Assembly (NCBI GenBank): GCA_026874595.1
Contig: CM049316.1
Location: 43,415,695 to 43,479,694, forward strand
Direction: 5' to 3'
DNA: 64,000 bases
Source: Sipunculus nudus
Lineage: Eukaryota; Annelida; Sipuncula; Golfingiida; Sipunculidae
How positions within the stretch are numbered: the stretch's first letter is position 1; every line of letters begins with the position of its first letter. The notes under the pieces are model-generated. The model was not told where the DNA came from. It saw only the letters and a list, made by a program, of their open reading frames with translations, and did not search any database. A program made the translations under genes and the position numbers. Of the stretch, positions 23,585-36,110 are shown piece by piece.

Positions 23585-25671
23585 CAAGGCCTACAGGCCT
23601 AATGCGAACTTGTGCATTGGGAAATACACCAGGTATAATGCTTCAGTGCTGGACCATTACTTCTCATGTATATGAACAATGCAAGTACTAAACATTTTGA
23701 ATAAGAAACAATTACACAAACATCACTGCTGAAATTCTGGCATGGGTGCACACAACACAAAAATGATTGTAGCTGGCACCACTAGTCCTGTATACAACAA
23801 AGCTATCAGGGATAGATACATATGCCCAATATGAGACTGATATATCAAACCCCTCCTTACCATAAGCAGGGACACACACTGTGCAAAAATTATTGTAAGT
23901 GGCACCACCAGTCTTGTATACGACAAAGCTATTCGATATGTATATATATGCCCAATTTCAGGCTGATATATCAAATTCCTCTGTAGAAATAAGAAGGCAC
24001 ATACACTGTGCAAAAGTCATTGTAGAGGGCGACACCTGTCTTGAGAACGAGAAAGCCATCTAAGACACATAGACAGGTAAAAATATCAGGCCAAAACATC
24101 AAAATTACCTTGAGTCTGATGCATGAGGCTGACCAGGCTTAGGTGAGAAAGGCAGTTGCCCTGAGTGAACTGTGACAAATTTGCTGGCTCAGGCTACTGC
24201 ACTGAGTGAACTCATGACCTGCATCTGGCTAGACTGAGTGAACTCTTGACCTGTTGCATAATCTGACACAGTTGGCAGTCTGCCAAAGCTATAAATAGAT
24301 CAAGACTGAACTTTGGTGCCAAATCTGATGCAGTGGGCAGTCAGCTAAAACTATAAATAGAATGCAGCTACTGCACTGAGTGAACTCCTGACCCATACCT
24401 GGCTGCACTGAGTGAACCTTTGACCTGTTGCCTAATCTGATACAGTTGGCAGTCTGCCAAAGCTATAAATAGATCGAGACTGACCTCTAGCCTGTTGCCA
24501 AGTCTGAAATAGTAGCCACACCATTGCATAAGTTCATGCAGGGGCCCTGCCCTGAGGGGCATGACACCCATGAGGTGATCACATGGTGCCCATGAGGTGT
24601 TCACATGTCGCCCATGAGGTGATCACATGTCACCCATGAGGTGATCACATGCCTTGTGCTTGGCTGCACTGATTGAACTCTTGACCTAAATCTGGCTGCA
24701 CTGAATGAACTCTTGATCTGTTGTCAAATCTGAAACAGTTGGCAGTTTCTCAACCTATTTAAAGATACAGACACAATCTTGGAGTGTTGGTGAATCTATT
24801 TACACATACTGAAAGATTTTGGCTAAAATGCTCTTTTTTCAAGCTGACATATTCATAAACTTTTTATCAAAATATCTAGAATAATACAAGATGCAGTTCT
24901 TTCATTGTTAAAGGTCCAATAATTCTGCCAAAAATCATTCAAGTAAACTTGAACAAAGACCACCTAAGAATAATTTTTGTGCAATGTTACAGAAGTTATA
25001 ACTGAAACAATAATTTTGTAGAAGAACAGTTTTGCAGTCCTCAGTTTGAAATAGACATAATAATGGCCATAAGACCAACAAAAGCTTTTCTGATATGATT
25101 GAAAGAACCATGTCCTTGGATAATTCTTTTGAAAAATTGAACAATTTAACTTGACAGTTTCATCATAAACATTTTAAGCTGAAAGAGGCTAAAATTATGA
25201 GGTTTTTGCCCATAAAAAAATGGTCAATGTAGGTGGCACCACAAAATCTGCAACTTCAAATATGAGTCATGTGACCAACATTTGCACAATACTTAGTAAT
25301 GCTAGCTTCTGTCATTTCTGAGATTACTATGTCAGTATGCTTACTTTGCCAAATGACTGTTCAAATTCATGTAACTCCACTAAAATTCATCAAATGCAAA
25401 CCATTTAAACAAACTTGAGAGGGCTTGCCTCTGGGATCATTTCTGCAAAATACTGAACAATTTTGCTGGACCATTTACAAGAAGAAGAATTTCAAAGGGT
25501 TTTTAGCTTTTTCCTTATAAAATCTAAGTAAACACAGATAGCAAAAAAATAAGCTGAATCCCACAACAACTGAATGTGACAGATTATTGAAAAAATCTGG
25601 GGATGGTAGCTCCTGCCATTCCTGAGAAATTATGGGTTAATGTACATATGACCAATGACCCCCCTACAAAA
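23585..25671 (+). mobile_element. HP-6 element, 3'-truncated copy in DHX35 intron
   Basis: Colinear with 2174-4146 in the long copy, then stops abruptly at ccccctacaaaa, exactly where the next HP-6 copy begins with caaggcctacagg. In the long copy the same place reads cgtacaaaaaagtc. Confidence 0.75.
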
Positions 25672-28455
25672 CAAGGCCTACAGGACTAATGCGAACCTGT
25701 GCATTGGGAAATACACCAGGTATAATGCTTCAATGCTGGACCATTACTTTTCATGTATATGAACAATGCAAGTACTAACTATTTTGAATATGAAACAATA
25801 CCACAAACATCACTGCTGAAATTCTGGCATGGGGGCACACAACACAAATTTTATTGTAGCTGGCACCACCAGTCTTGTATACAACAAAGCTATCAGAGAT
25901 ATATACATATGCCCAATTTCAGACTGATATATCAAACCCCTCCTGAGAAAACGCAGGGACACAAACTGTGCAAAAGTCATTTTAGGTGGCGACACCTGTC
26001 TTGTGAGCGAGAAAGCCATCAAAGACACATACACAGGTCATTATATTAGGCCAATACATCAAACTTACCTTGAGTCTGATGCATGGGGCTGACCAGGCTT
26101 AGGTGAGAAAGGCAGTTGCCCTGAGAGAACTGTGACAAATTTCTTGCTTAGGCTACTGCACTGAGTGAACTCATGACCTGCACCTGGCTAGACTGAGTAA
26201 ACTTTTGACCTGTACCTGGCTGCACTGAGTGAACTCTTGACCTGTTGCATAATCTGACACAGTTGGCAGTCTGCCAAAGCTATAAATAGATCAAGGCTGA
26301 ACTTTGGTGCCAAATCTGATGCAGTGGGGAGTCTACCACTGCTATAAATAGAATGTAGCTACTGCACAGAGTGAACTCCTGACCTATACCTGGCTGCACT
26401 GAGTGAACTCTTGACCTGTTGCCTAATCTGAAATAGTAGCCACACCATTGCATAAGCTCTGAGATTGGCTCCACATGCAGCCCTGAGGAACATGACACAC
26501 ATGAGGTGATCACATGATACTTATGAGTTGATCACATGCTACCTATGAGGTTATTACATGGTGCCCATGAGGTGTTCACATGTCACCCATGAGGTGATCA
26601 CATGCCTTGTGCTTGGCTGCACTGATTGAACTCTTGACCTATATCTGGCTGCACTGAATGAACTCTTGATCTGTTGCCAAATCCGAAACAGTTGGCAGTT
26701 TCTCAACCTATTTAAAATTACAGGCACAATCTTGGCCTGTTGGTAAATCTGTTTACACATACTGAAAGACTTTGGCTGAAATACTTTTTAATCTTTTATA
26801 TCATACTTGAACCATTCGAACAAACTTGTAAGATATGATATAAAAGATTATTTCTGTGAAATACTGAACAATTTGGCTTGAAGGTTTCGTAGGAGAAGAT
26901 TTTTTAAAGGCTTTTAAATTTTTTTCTCATTAAACTCTAAGAAAATGCAGATTTTTTCAGATGGCTAATTTTTTACATTACATTTCATGATGCTTGCTCC
27001 AGTTGTTTTCGAATAGTATGGGTTAACTTACAGAAGATGGACTTTGGACGCCGCCAAAACATCAAATTAGCTCACAGGCTCACTAAAAATTACTACAGAT
27101 GCATATTGAATGCAAAATTATAATACAGATACATCTCACTGATGGCAAAATCTTTAATTAAGTTGAGTATGGATACCAATTATTTATTATCTATGTATAG
27201 CCGTCTTTATATACCCACAGAGAGCTGTATACCTGTGATTGTTAACATTGCCTGGTATGAAGTATATCTAAAATCATAAATCTAAATTTTTTAAAAGCTT
27301 TTAAAAAACATTCTTGTCAATATTAACAATAGATAACCTGAAATCTGAAGGTCTAGAGGCATGATGTAATAAATGCTGATAAACTGGTGCTAGGCTAGAT
27401 GTATCTGCTTTACACAGCTATCATATATGGTAAAATGACTTAATTCAATCTTTATAATTCAGCCAAAATTCATTCTTTGGAACCATAAAAGATAATTATT
27501 ATAAGAATTATTCAAGGGACTATTCTTGTAAAATATTAAACAAATTGGCCTTAGTGGCATCAGTCTAAAAATGTTTTGCAGGTTTATAATTCATATGGGA
27601 AAATACAGCAAAATGGCTAAGTTAGGCTTCCCATAACTCAGCCAAAAATCACTGAACCAAAACCATTTGAACAAACTTGAATTATCAACATCTAAGGATA
27701 ATTAATGTGTGAGATTTAAGACTTTGGCCCAGTGGTTTTTGAGAAGAAGATTTTTGTAGCCACTTAGCTAAAATGGGCTGTTATGGTATATGACTAAATT
27801 CAGTTTCCCATAACTTAGCCAAAAGTCACTGAACTGAGACCATTTGAACAAACTTCAGAAAGCACTTCCGTAGGATCATTTCTGTGTGATATTAAACAAT
27901 TTGGCCATATTTTTCAGAGAAGAAGTTTTTTGTAGCTGTCAGTATGATATGGGCATTGCTGACCCCTGTACAAAAAAGGCCAATGCAGGTGGCGCCACCA
28001 ATACCTCAATTTCAGATATGACTCATGTGACCAACATTGGCATAAAATTTGGTGATGATAGCTCCAGCTGTTTCTGAGATTGTAATTTTACTATGCTTTT
28101 TTGGACAGACAACTAAGTTCAACTTCCTTTAACTCGGCCAAAAATCACCAAACCTAAACCATTCGAACAAACTTGAGAAAGATTGTTCCAGGAATCATTT
28201 CTGTGAAATATTGGACAATTTGGCTGAACAATTTTGGAAAAGAAGATTTTTAAAGCTCTTTTAGCTTTTTCCCAATAAAATCTAAGAAAATGTAGTTAGC
28301 CAAAAAATAAGCAAAATCCGATAGTTTTTTAGATGACTAATTTTTTGCATAAAATTTCGTGATGCTTACTCTTGCCGTTTTCAAGATAGTATGGGTTAAC
28401 GTACAGATGACGGATGACGCCACACCATCGCATAAGCTCACAGGTTCGCTAAAAA
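25672..28455 (+). mobile_element. HP-6 element, copy with internal deletion, ending beside a DHX35 exon
   Basis: Has the 5' hairpin (aggcctacaggact, one change), GCGAACCTGTG, and the 3' end caggttcgctaaaaa. The part equivalent to about 3340-4340 of the long copy is missing; at the junction sits a perfect 17-bp inverted repeat (26789-26805 and 26834-26850). One intact palindrome lies at 27988-27999. Its 3' end is 21 bp from the DHX35 donor at 28477. Confidence 0.75.
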
Positions 28456-28477
28456 CTAAAATCAAGGTTGTACTAAC

Positions 28478-28631
28478 CATTGTGGAGGAGTTTCTGAGAA
28501 CAGAACAGATGTGGGGTGTATGTGCAGTGGATGTCCATCTCGAACAGTGTGGTACTCCCCGCTGTAGTGAAGCTGGGCTGCATTGGCAAAGAATCCAGAC
28601 ACCAAACACTTCTGTATGCACTCAACCTCTC
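28478..28631 (-). CDS. DHX35: DEAH-box RNA helicase DHX35, C-terminal exon (antepenultimate residues block)
   Basis: Internal exon of 154 nt, made of 2 nt, 50 codons and 2 nt. It encodes part of the C-terminal OB-fold region of a DEAH-box helicase; visible motifs are CLVSGFFANAAQ, YHTVRDGHPLHIHPTSVLF and SETPPQ. The acceptor reads tgttttag and the donor gttagt. The last two bases (TG) join the first base (G) of the exon at 17501 to make Trp in PPQW-IMYNE, so the splice is self-consistent. DEAH helicases of this group remodel spliceosomal RNA-protein complexes in the nucleus; DHX35 has been reported in the late (C-complex) spliceosome. I prefer DHX35 over DHX8, DHX15, DHX16 and DHX38 because of the next exon's sequence. 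The catalytic RecA domains lie upstream and are not in the exons I can see. An HP-6 repeat ends 21 bp beyond the donor. Confidence 0.93.
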
Positions 28632-28807
28632 CTAAAACACACAAGTATATATTAAAGCACTGATCACATTATTTTGAAAGAAGACTGACCAAATGTTAAC
28701 AACTGTGAAGTGTTGAAGGAGCAAACTTTAAATTTTTACTATGAATTCATACAGCTTGGCTGAGTGAGCCCTCATCAATTTCTATGTACATGTATGTGTT
28801 AACATAC

Positions 28808-29504
28808 TGTTACAGGTGCTCTATTATGTGACATGGGCGTAACTCGTGTTGTTGTTACATTTTGTTTAATCCGTAATGGTTGAACTCTCTTTGTCATGTG
28901 GGCCTTGAGTTTTCACGCCAGGTCGTGGGTCACGTGATGAGCCTGGTGTGTGTGGATACACAGCGATGTCTTTCTAGAGAATTCCTGAAACTCGTGTTTA
29001 CTGTGGAGTAGGGTCCTTATAGACTGTTCGAGAAGTGGAAAATTCCTGGTTTGGGGTGTGAAGGTATATAAAGGGGCTGTTGTTTGGAACCAGGGGGGCA
29101 GACAGCAGAGCAGATACCAGCAGACGCAGAAGCGTGTGTCAGATTCTAAGGCTTTATCCAACAAATGCGGCAATTATACATTTTCATCCTGGATATTATA
29201 CATTTGGACTTCAGTTTACTTTCTGTATTGATGCAAGAACTTTCCAAAGGACTGTCATTCTCCGAGAGTTTACATTTAAAGACTTTTTTGTGGTGACTGT
29301 ATTGGTATTCAGGTACTGTACCATTACCTTTCTGTGTGATTTTATTGACTTGTTGCTATAACGCTGTTTTACTGTATAATTGTATTGATTTAGTGTATTG
29401 TATTGTTAGGGTTGTTTTAAGAATAAATTATAGTTATTTGTTAACAAAAAACCACTGACTTCTTTATTCATTCCCCTAGACATTTCCCGCTGCCTAGTGT
29501 TACA
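28808..29504 (+). mobile_element. Probable solo LTR of an LTR retrotransposon
   Basis: The block has the inner order of an LTR: a TATA box at 29065-29072 (tatataaa), a G/C-rich putative R start about 30 bp later, a polyadenylation signal AATAAA at 29422-29427, and a short U5-like end finishing TGTTACA at 29498-29504. TGTTACA also occurs at 28808-28814, the assumed 5' end. No primer-binding site, gag or pol follows, so a solo LTR is likeliest. I could not find a target-site duplication, and other 5' ends (about 28797 or 28853) are possible. The 93-codon ORF inside is not a known protein. Confidence 0.4.
29065..29072 (+). promoter_or_regulatory. TATA box of the putative LTR promoter
   Basis: Sequence tatataaa followed by gggg, with a G/C-richer stretch starting about 30 bp downstream. 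It is the clearest polymerase II core promoter in the window and probably drives only the LTR. Confidence 0.4.
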
Positions 29505-30590
29505 GAATCTGATTTTTTTTTATCTCCGTTACAGAATTTGTGTCCATCACGCATACGTGATCTGTTTATATTAGGTTCCATAACAATACATAAAAACAGA
29601 GCACAAATTTACATATTTATAAATGAAGTATTATAAGTGAAATATCAGGAAATTAGAAAGAAAAATTCTGGAAAATTTTTAAGGCCTTTTAAAATAATAT
29701 ATATTAATATTTGGTAACTGAGTCTTTCAAATGCAATTTAATGCGACAAAAGTTATCAAATGCAAATGTGTATTACAAATGAATTTACATTTGAGTGATA
29801 TTTGCTTAAGAAATAAAAGATTCCCTAAAATAAACATCATTGATATATTTTATTACATGGTCAATATTACTGAACATTGAACAAACTAATATAATCAAAT
29901 ATTATTACAACAATATTGCAATAACAGAGTATCAGCAACTGTTTTCCAAATAACAGAATAAATATACACTTTTGGAACTCATCTGCATTTGAAATTCATT
30001 TGCAAATTAATGCATTTGCATTTGAACAAAAGCCAGATTATATGTTCTTTGTGAATGTGTCACACTCTAAGAATTCATAGAACAAAGTCATTAATTTTAG
30101 TACTGGTGAATAACATCAACATCCATACATATCAATATTATAATTATATCCATGTGAAATACTCAACCAGTCTGCTAAGAAGAATCTGACTTTTAAAAGT
30201 GGTAATCAGTCACTTAGCTGCCACAAATTGAATTGTCTTCGCCACAGTTCATTCTGACTGAATATTAGTTTCCTTATCATTGAAACCATCCAAGCCTAAG
30301 TACCTAAGTGTCTATTTTTCACTTATATTATAAATTGTGATGGTTCTGTGTGTTGAAACAATACAATCCAAGTGGCCATATGATACTGCACATGCCCCAA
30401 CCCTTGCAATCAGGAAAGGAAGATGTACTTGTAATAAATTACAAATACATTAGAATTTTTATTATTGCAAGGAAAGTACTGTATAGGACACTGTTTATGT
30501 TTTCTTTAGCACTATTAATTGCCCCTGGTGCAAGTTTACTTCTAAGTACTGTTTAAGGTGTAAGGAAATTGATTCAGAAGAAAATCTTGG

Positions 30591-30592
<2 letters not shown>

Positions 30593-30658
<66 letters not shown>
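30593..30658. repeat. (AT)n microsatellite
   Basis: About 33 AT dinucleotides; ORFs on both strands through it are artefacts. Confidence 0.95.
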
Positions 30659-30660
<2 letters not shown>

Positions 30661-31530
30661 ATTAGAAGATTCTAGTCCATGCATTTTTACAATTTGTGAT
30701 AGACCAGTCACTGACAAAATGACTGATAGATTACTGCCAGTATATATATAGTACAGCATGACTGAGATCAGTGGGGCCAGGGAAACTTAAAACCTGAACA
30801 CCATTTAATAGAAAGTACACTCACTGGATTTGATAAGTATATGCCCTGTTTCAGGATACAGGCACATTTGTTCATATTTTTGCATTTAAAAGTTAGATGA
30901 AAATAAAGTTATGCCACTGTAAGGGTAATATTTTACACTTCTTTGAAGTAAATGGACTTCTCAAATTTCATGTAATTGTTGATTTCTTTGGGATGAAAAA
31001 ACCAGTGTTGAAAGTCTTGGTTTCAACTTTCAGCAAATGAATCATTAAGTTGGATGTAATAGGATAATACTAAGAGGATCCAAAGAGATAAAATATAAAG
31101 GTTTTGCAAGCATAAAATGATGACAAGAAAAAAAAAACACTTCCCAGGGTCTAATGAAGTAGCCCATTAATGCGATGAGTGGAACCCTGGGTAAAATCCT
31201 GTTATATCATTAATTTGTTTTCAAAGTAATTGAGTGACCTAAGTGCACCACAGGCCTGATTAAACCTGCGACAAACTGCCTGGAAGAGGACCAAAAGTTG
31301 GATGGATGATCAAATTTATGGAGACTTTACGTGGCCCCTAGTACCTGTAACTTGGTAGCAGACAGCCTTTAAGATCCACAAACTGTATGTATACTAAGAA
31401 ACATTTTGTAAACATCACATTAAATACAACAAGGGTCCAAGGACCCAGTGCTGACATGCAAACATTTACCATATGCCAGGGCTGCAAAAAGTGAAATATT
31501 ATTCTATTCATACATGAAACTGTGGAATTC

Positions 31531-32107
31531 AGGATATCGCTAATGCAGCTTCACGTGTAGATGGAGGAGATAGAAAAACGAATGGTTGGCGCAGCTGGAA
31601 GTTTGTTTGTGCAGGCAAGCGTGATTCAGCCGGACACTCATTAACATGGATGAAACTGACAGTCCCCACTTTGTTATAAGCTTAAATGCGCTATGGAATC
31701 TCTTTAATTTATATGATCATTGAATAAATATGAGTTTACAATTGTTTTGTACCATAATGTATCATAATTCAAGGAAACTTGCAAAATAAATGACGTTTAT
31801 CAATGACTATAAAGACCCTGTATGTATAAGTTTCCCTTGTATCATCAAGGCAGTTGATTCAAGATCAAATTCTAAGGCAAACCGAGCCGAATGCAGAATT
31901 TTCTTATGTCTTTTCATGTATTGTATTATATAAGTATCAGGATGATCGGCAATTAAAAAAACTGTGTCAAGTGCCCACACTGCTGTGTTGAATGAATGAG
32001 CTGGTTAGGCTGGATGCTAGGGGGCACTAGTTGTTTGCCTGCAGTTTTTCAAGCAGGCAGTCATTCACTGCCTCCACACATGAGAGTATCGGTATTAGCG
32101 ATATCCC
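31531..32107. mobile_element. Inverted-repeat element with GGATATCGCTAAT ends
   Basis: GGATATCGCTAAT (31532-31544) and ATTAGCGATATCC (32094-32106) are exact reverse complements, followed inward by loosely inverted sequence. The 577-bp interior is AT-rich. A 94-codon ORF at 31996-32280 crosses the right end and is probably chance. Confidence 0.55.
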
Positions 32108-34719
32108 GTATGAAATCATTATTTAACTGCTGTGTGTGGAAAATAATATCATATTTGACGACTCTATCCTTAAGTCTCTCCTTTCATTTAAGACTGTTCA
32201 ATTTGGCACAGACTGCTTCAATGAGAATCGCCAAATGTGTAAAAATTGACAGGTCTGATGATCTGTCTTATTTACTTTAAACTTTGCATGCTGACAGAAT
32301 TATATGTGGGCTTTTTGAGCAGTATATTACTTTTGTGATGGTATGCAAGTAACCTTTATATCTGTCACATTTATACTTTTTGCTAAACTGTGCTTATATA
32401 CATCAATTCTTATTTATGTCTGCAATCTCATCAGGCGAAGTTAAAGGGGTTCACCCCGTTATTTGACTTTTATTTAAAAAGATAAGAACTTGAAACTTTT
32501 ATAAAAAATTATAACAAAAAAGAGCTGATCCCACAAGCTGCCCATTTATTTCATATTAATGTGTTTTATAAAATGTTGGAGACCTGCTTAAGCTGCTGCC
32601 AGCAAATCAGAAGATCCAGAATTTCGCAAACGATAAAGGATGGTACTGCTTAACATGATCTCACCAACAATTTCAGACTTCAACCAACCCCTATGGATTT
32701 TCAGTTTGTCAAAATAGGCATATGTGTTAATCATTTACCTTATGCCACTGTCAGAGAGGTACATGTTATACAAACTTTCTTTGCAGGAATTACCTGCAGT
32801 CCATAAATATGTATCCCATGTGAACCAGACATCCCATTAATTCTATAAACAATGTAGGTGAATTAATATATAGCTCACTTCTACACATAAATATACTCAA
32901 GATAATCCCACATCCAACATCAAAATGAATATAAACCCTTCTCCTGATACCAAAGGCTTCCAACAAACAGACAAGCAAATTGTCCAACATAAAAATGAAC
33001 GTCAACCCCTCTCCTGACGCTGAAGTCTTGCAACACATTGACAAGCAAACTGTTCAACATGAAAACAGACAAAACCAAAGACCAAAAACATAATAGTTCC
33101 ATTTGTCCAAAAGGTGCACCAAATACTATATAGATTGAAACTAACAATGCGATCTGTTAAGAACAGTGTGTCACGGCAGAAAACCAGGCCATACCTCATC
33201 AGGAAGGAAGCCTAATGCGGTAACTGGGAGCAGACTCTATTGTAGAAATGAATCCTTACTGCCAATCTACTTCTTAATGTAGGTTTCACTCTCCCTTTGA
33301 CAACCTTGAGCGGGTCCTTCCTACACTATAGCCACATTTGCACCAGAAAGATATGACTTGATCTCACTGCCCACAGCTCTAAGTATTTTTTTAGACCGCT
33401 AGTGTCTAACTCTGTCCAGATCTTGCCTGGCTCACATCTAATCTGTGCACATGTAGTAGTAATAACAGGTACTGCCAGACCAGCTAAATTTGGAGAGGGA
33501 ATCTCCAGATCTAGCATGTTCATTCCAATTTTATTTACACACAAAATTCTGAGTGCTCCAACTGCAGTCTTGAACTTGCTAGAATCTAGATCCATCTAAC
33601 ACTGTTGGTCTAGCTTATAGATTGCTATAAATCTAAACCCAGTGCATTCAGGCAGATCTAGTGACTGTTTTGGGAAAAAAGGGCAGTCTTGATTTTGTGT
33701 GTACATGGGGCTAGCTTATATTACATTCTGACGATGCAACTGTCACATAGATTACAGCATCTCAATCAAACTCAATCTGTATCTGAATCGTGAGTAAGAC
33801 TATACAGTGAATTCTCCACTGACCTCTGAGTGTAAAAGAGGAATGTTGAAGAATGATCAGAAGGATGTGTGGGCCTAAGCTCTGCGACTCCAAGTCGAAT
33901 GGGCTGTGGAGAATGACAGACCTGAACGAGATCATGCACTCATGCAGTGGTGAGGATAAGACGCAGGTGGTTCCAGAAGACAGCGGGGAAAGAGGAACAA
34001 GAGTATATATGAAGAAACATCAGAGGCAAAAGAGACGCCTTCTCATATGCTAACTGGGATATGTGACACTGTTGCAAAGGATTGTGCAGAGCTGCATCTT
34101 GCACCAGAAAACTTCCTGGACTCATTCTAATTAAATAACAGGTCATATTACACTTTTACTTTCATCCTGCTTCATCAACCTTTTATGACATTAAGACAAG
34201 TTTAACGTAGCCATGACTATCCGTTGCCGGCAACACAGATACCAGCCCAGCAAGGAGTGTCCAGAGCCACTATTGTCATATTTAATTTTGAATGACAGCT
34301 CATGGCAAACCCCGTGCCCAGGTCCCTGTTCCGACGGGGTGTCATGCCTCTCTTTGTGAGCCTGTGATAAAATAGACTAAGTGTCATAATAGGTGGATGA
34401 AGTGGGAACAATGTGTCATATGCCCTAGAATTCAATAAGAGAATACATCTTATCCTGAGCACTGGAGGTGGATTATAAGTGACAAACACTAAAAAGGCAC
34501 ATACATTATTAAAAAAGAACTTATAATCATTGCAAAAAAGAAATTACCTTATATCCTTCATTTGATGTTACAGCACTAATGGATGAGAACAGTATTCCAC
34601 AATGTTTATACTTCCACCATCTTTGAAGAAACTGTCCAGTAGATATATTTCTCAGACAAAATATTATGACTGTCTAAAACCTGAATCCTTACAGGTCAGG
34701 AAGGACCCTGCAAAAAGCC
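32108..34719. other. Mixed unique sequence upstream of DHX35 exon, no exon found
   Basis: Contains open stretches on both strands (33326-33595 minus; 33853-34053 plus) without splice or similarity support. A GC-richer island at about 34200-34480 (aatgacagctcatggcaaac; ttccgacggggtgtcatgcc) has no repeat match in the window and no credible coding frame. Confidence 0.4.
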
Positions 34720-35480
34720 TATAGACCTCCAGTGTGGGCTAGTGATGCTAGACAGAAGGTCTGGGATGCAAAGTTTGGCTTAAAATGCTTCCACAAACTT
34801 TCTAATGATGTGGGTCCTGTGACCTTGACCTTTGACCTCATGACCCCAAAATCAATGGGATTCTAGCTTTGGTGTTTGGCCATATACAAGTCAAGTTGAA
34901 ATTATCTGCAAAAGGCCTATAGACTTCCAGTGTGGGCTGAGTGATGCTAGACAGAAGGTCTGGGATGCAAAGTTTGGCTTAAAATGCTTCCACAAACTTT
35001 TTAATGAAGTGGGTCCTATGACCATTACCTTTGACCTTATGACCCCAAAGTCAATGGGGTTCTAGCTTTGGTGGCTGGCCATATATAAGTCAAGTTTGAA
35101 ATCCATATGTCATCCAAACTGGGGTTATAATCTGGAAATCAATTTGGGGACAACTGGCTCCTGCAACCTTGACTTTAGATTGTGACCCCCAGGGGATATA
35201 CCCCTACTGGCAGGTGAGCTATATGTGCAAGATGGAAGGTCTAGGATGAAAAGTGTTGCTTAAAATGCAACCACAAACTGTTTAAAGATGTGGTCCCTGT
35301 GACCTTGACCTTTGACCTCATGACCCCAAAATTAAACAGATTGTTTTAAGGGGTGGGCCATATATAAGTCAACATTTAAATCCATATATAACTGTTTCCA
35401 GAAACAATTGTGGATGGACAGACAAACATGCAGCTACGCGACCCCACAGATGGACAGGTTGATTATTATAGGGCACCCCC
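34720..35480 (+). repeat. Direct repeats (three units) with nuclear-receptor-like half sites
   Basis: Units begin near 34720, 34905 and 35210, sharing gatgctagacagaaggtctg, gcttaaaatgcttccacaaac and tgaccttgacctttgacctc. The string TGACCTTTGACCT (34826-34838 and 35306-35318) is a perfect DR1. A gatggacagac tail and tatagggcacccccttattc follow. Confidence 0.65.
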
Positions 35481-35537
35481 TTATTCAAGCTGGGCCTTAA
35501 TAAATGAATCAAGAATTAAATTGAAACCATAATCAAC

Positions 35538-35704
35538 AAGAATACGGGTAGTCGACAAGCGACTATGTGTATCCGCCAAAATCAGAGTGGAACGGGTAAA
35601 GTGAGGCATGGATTGAGTGGCAAGGGGAAACAGAGTGAGGTGTGTTGCATATTAGCATGGATGTCTGCAGCCGAAAAAAAAAAAATTCGTTTTGGTGGAT
35701 ACAA
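35538..35704 (+). mobile_element. HP-1 element, internally deleted copy
   Basis: 5' end with intact hairpin (gtagtcg...cgacta) and GTATCCGCCAAAA; it stops after the ATTAGCATGGATGTCTGCAG segment and jumps across a poly-A stretch to the 3' terminal ttcgttttggtggataca. All core units are missing. Confidence 0.7.
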
Positions 35705-35719
35705 CTAGAAACATTCAAT

Positions 35720-36110
35720 TCTCAGGAATGCAGACCTCCACCAGGTTGGTGGTCCTTAATTTGGGTTGCTCCACAACTCATGTTTTTATTCACTTATTGG
35801 CCCATATTCCAAGGTTCATTGATGCACACGTTCCCAAACAAGTGTTTCCATTCCACTATCGAGTTCATGTTCCAATGTTCAATTGTGCTTATGTGACTGC
35901 ACATTTATGAATATTATTGAAAATCCTTCCTTGATCCAGATCATGAGCTGAACCCACCCTAAAATCTAATTTATTTTTTTTGCCCGTTGCCTAGGTGCTC
36001 TGAAAATTTCATTGGCTTCCATTCATGATTGCATGAGTTATGTGGTGAACATACATAGACACAAACACACACGATCAGGAATGAATACATACCCTCCTGG
36101 TGGCTGCAAT
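35720..36110 (-). repeat. Interspersed repeat, ccaggagggtatgtattcat family
   Basis: The minus strand begins ggctgcaaccaccagg-like and reads agggtatgtattcattcctg. A shorter plus-strand relative lies at 52055-52140 (cgccagaagggtatgcattc). Non-coding; ORFs at 35642-36224 are incidental. Confidence 0.35.

Noticed and set aside
23723-24013. 96-codon ORF and similar ORFs at 2312-2726 and 25810-26034
   Set aside because: Same repeat (HP-6) read in the antisense direction; frames are not kept between copies.
30569-30759. ORFs with Ile-Tyr repeats
   Set aside because: Produced by the (AT)n microsatellite; the same applies to 11695-11886.
33326-33595. 89-codon minus-strand ORF as a DHX35 exon
   Set aside because: No helicase motif, includes tctagaatctagatcca-type repeat sequence, and no suitable splice sites.
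34517-34645. Minus-strand open stretch with acceptor-like and donor-like ends (LRNISTGQFLQRWWKYK...SNEGYK then gtaatt)
   Set aside because: It does not match any DHX35 segment or other family I know, and a 42-codon open stretch is expected by chance at appreciable rate.
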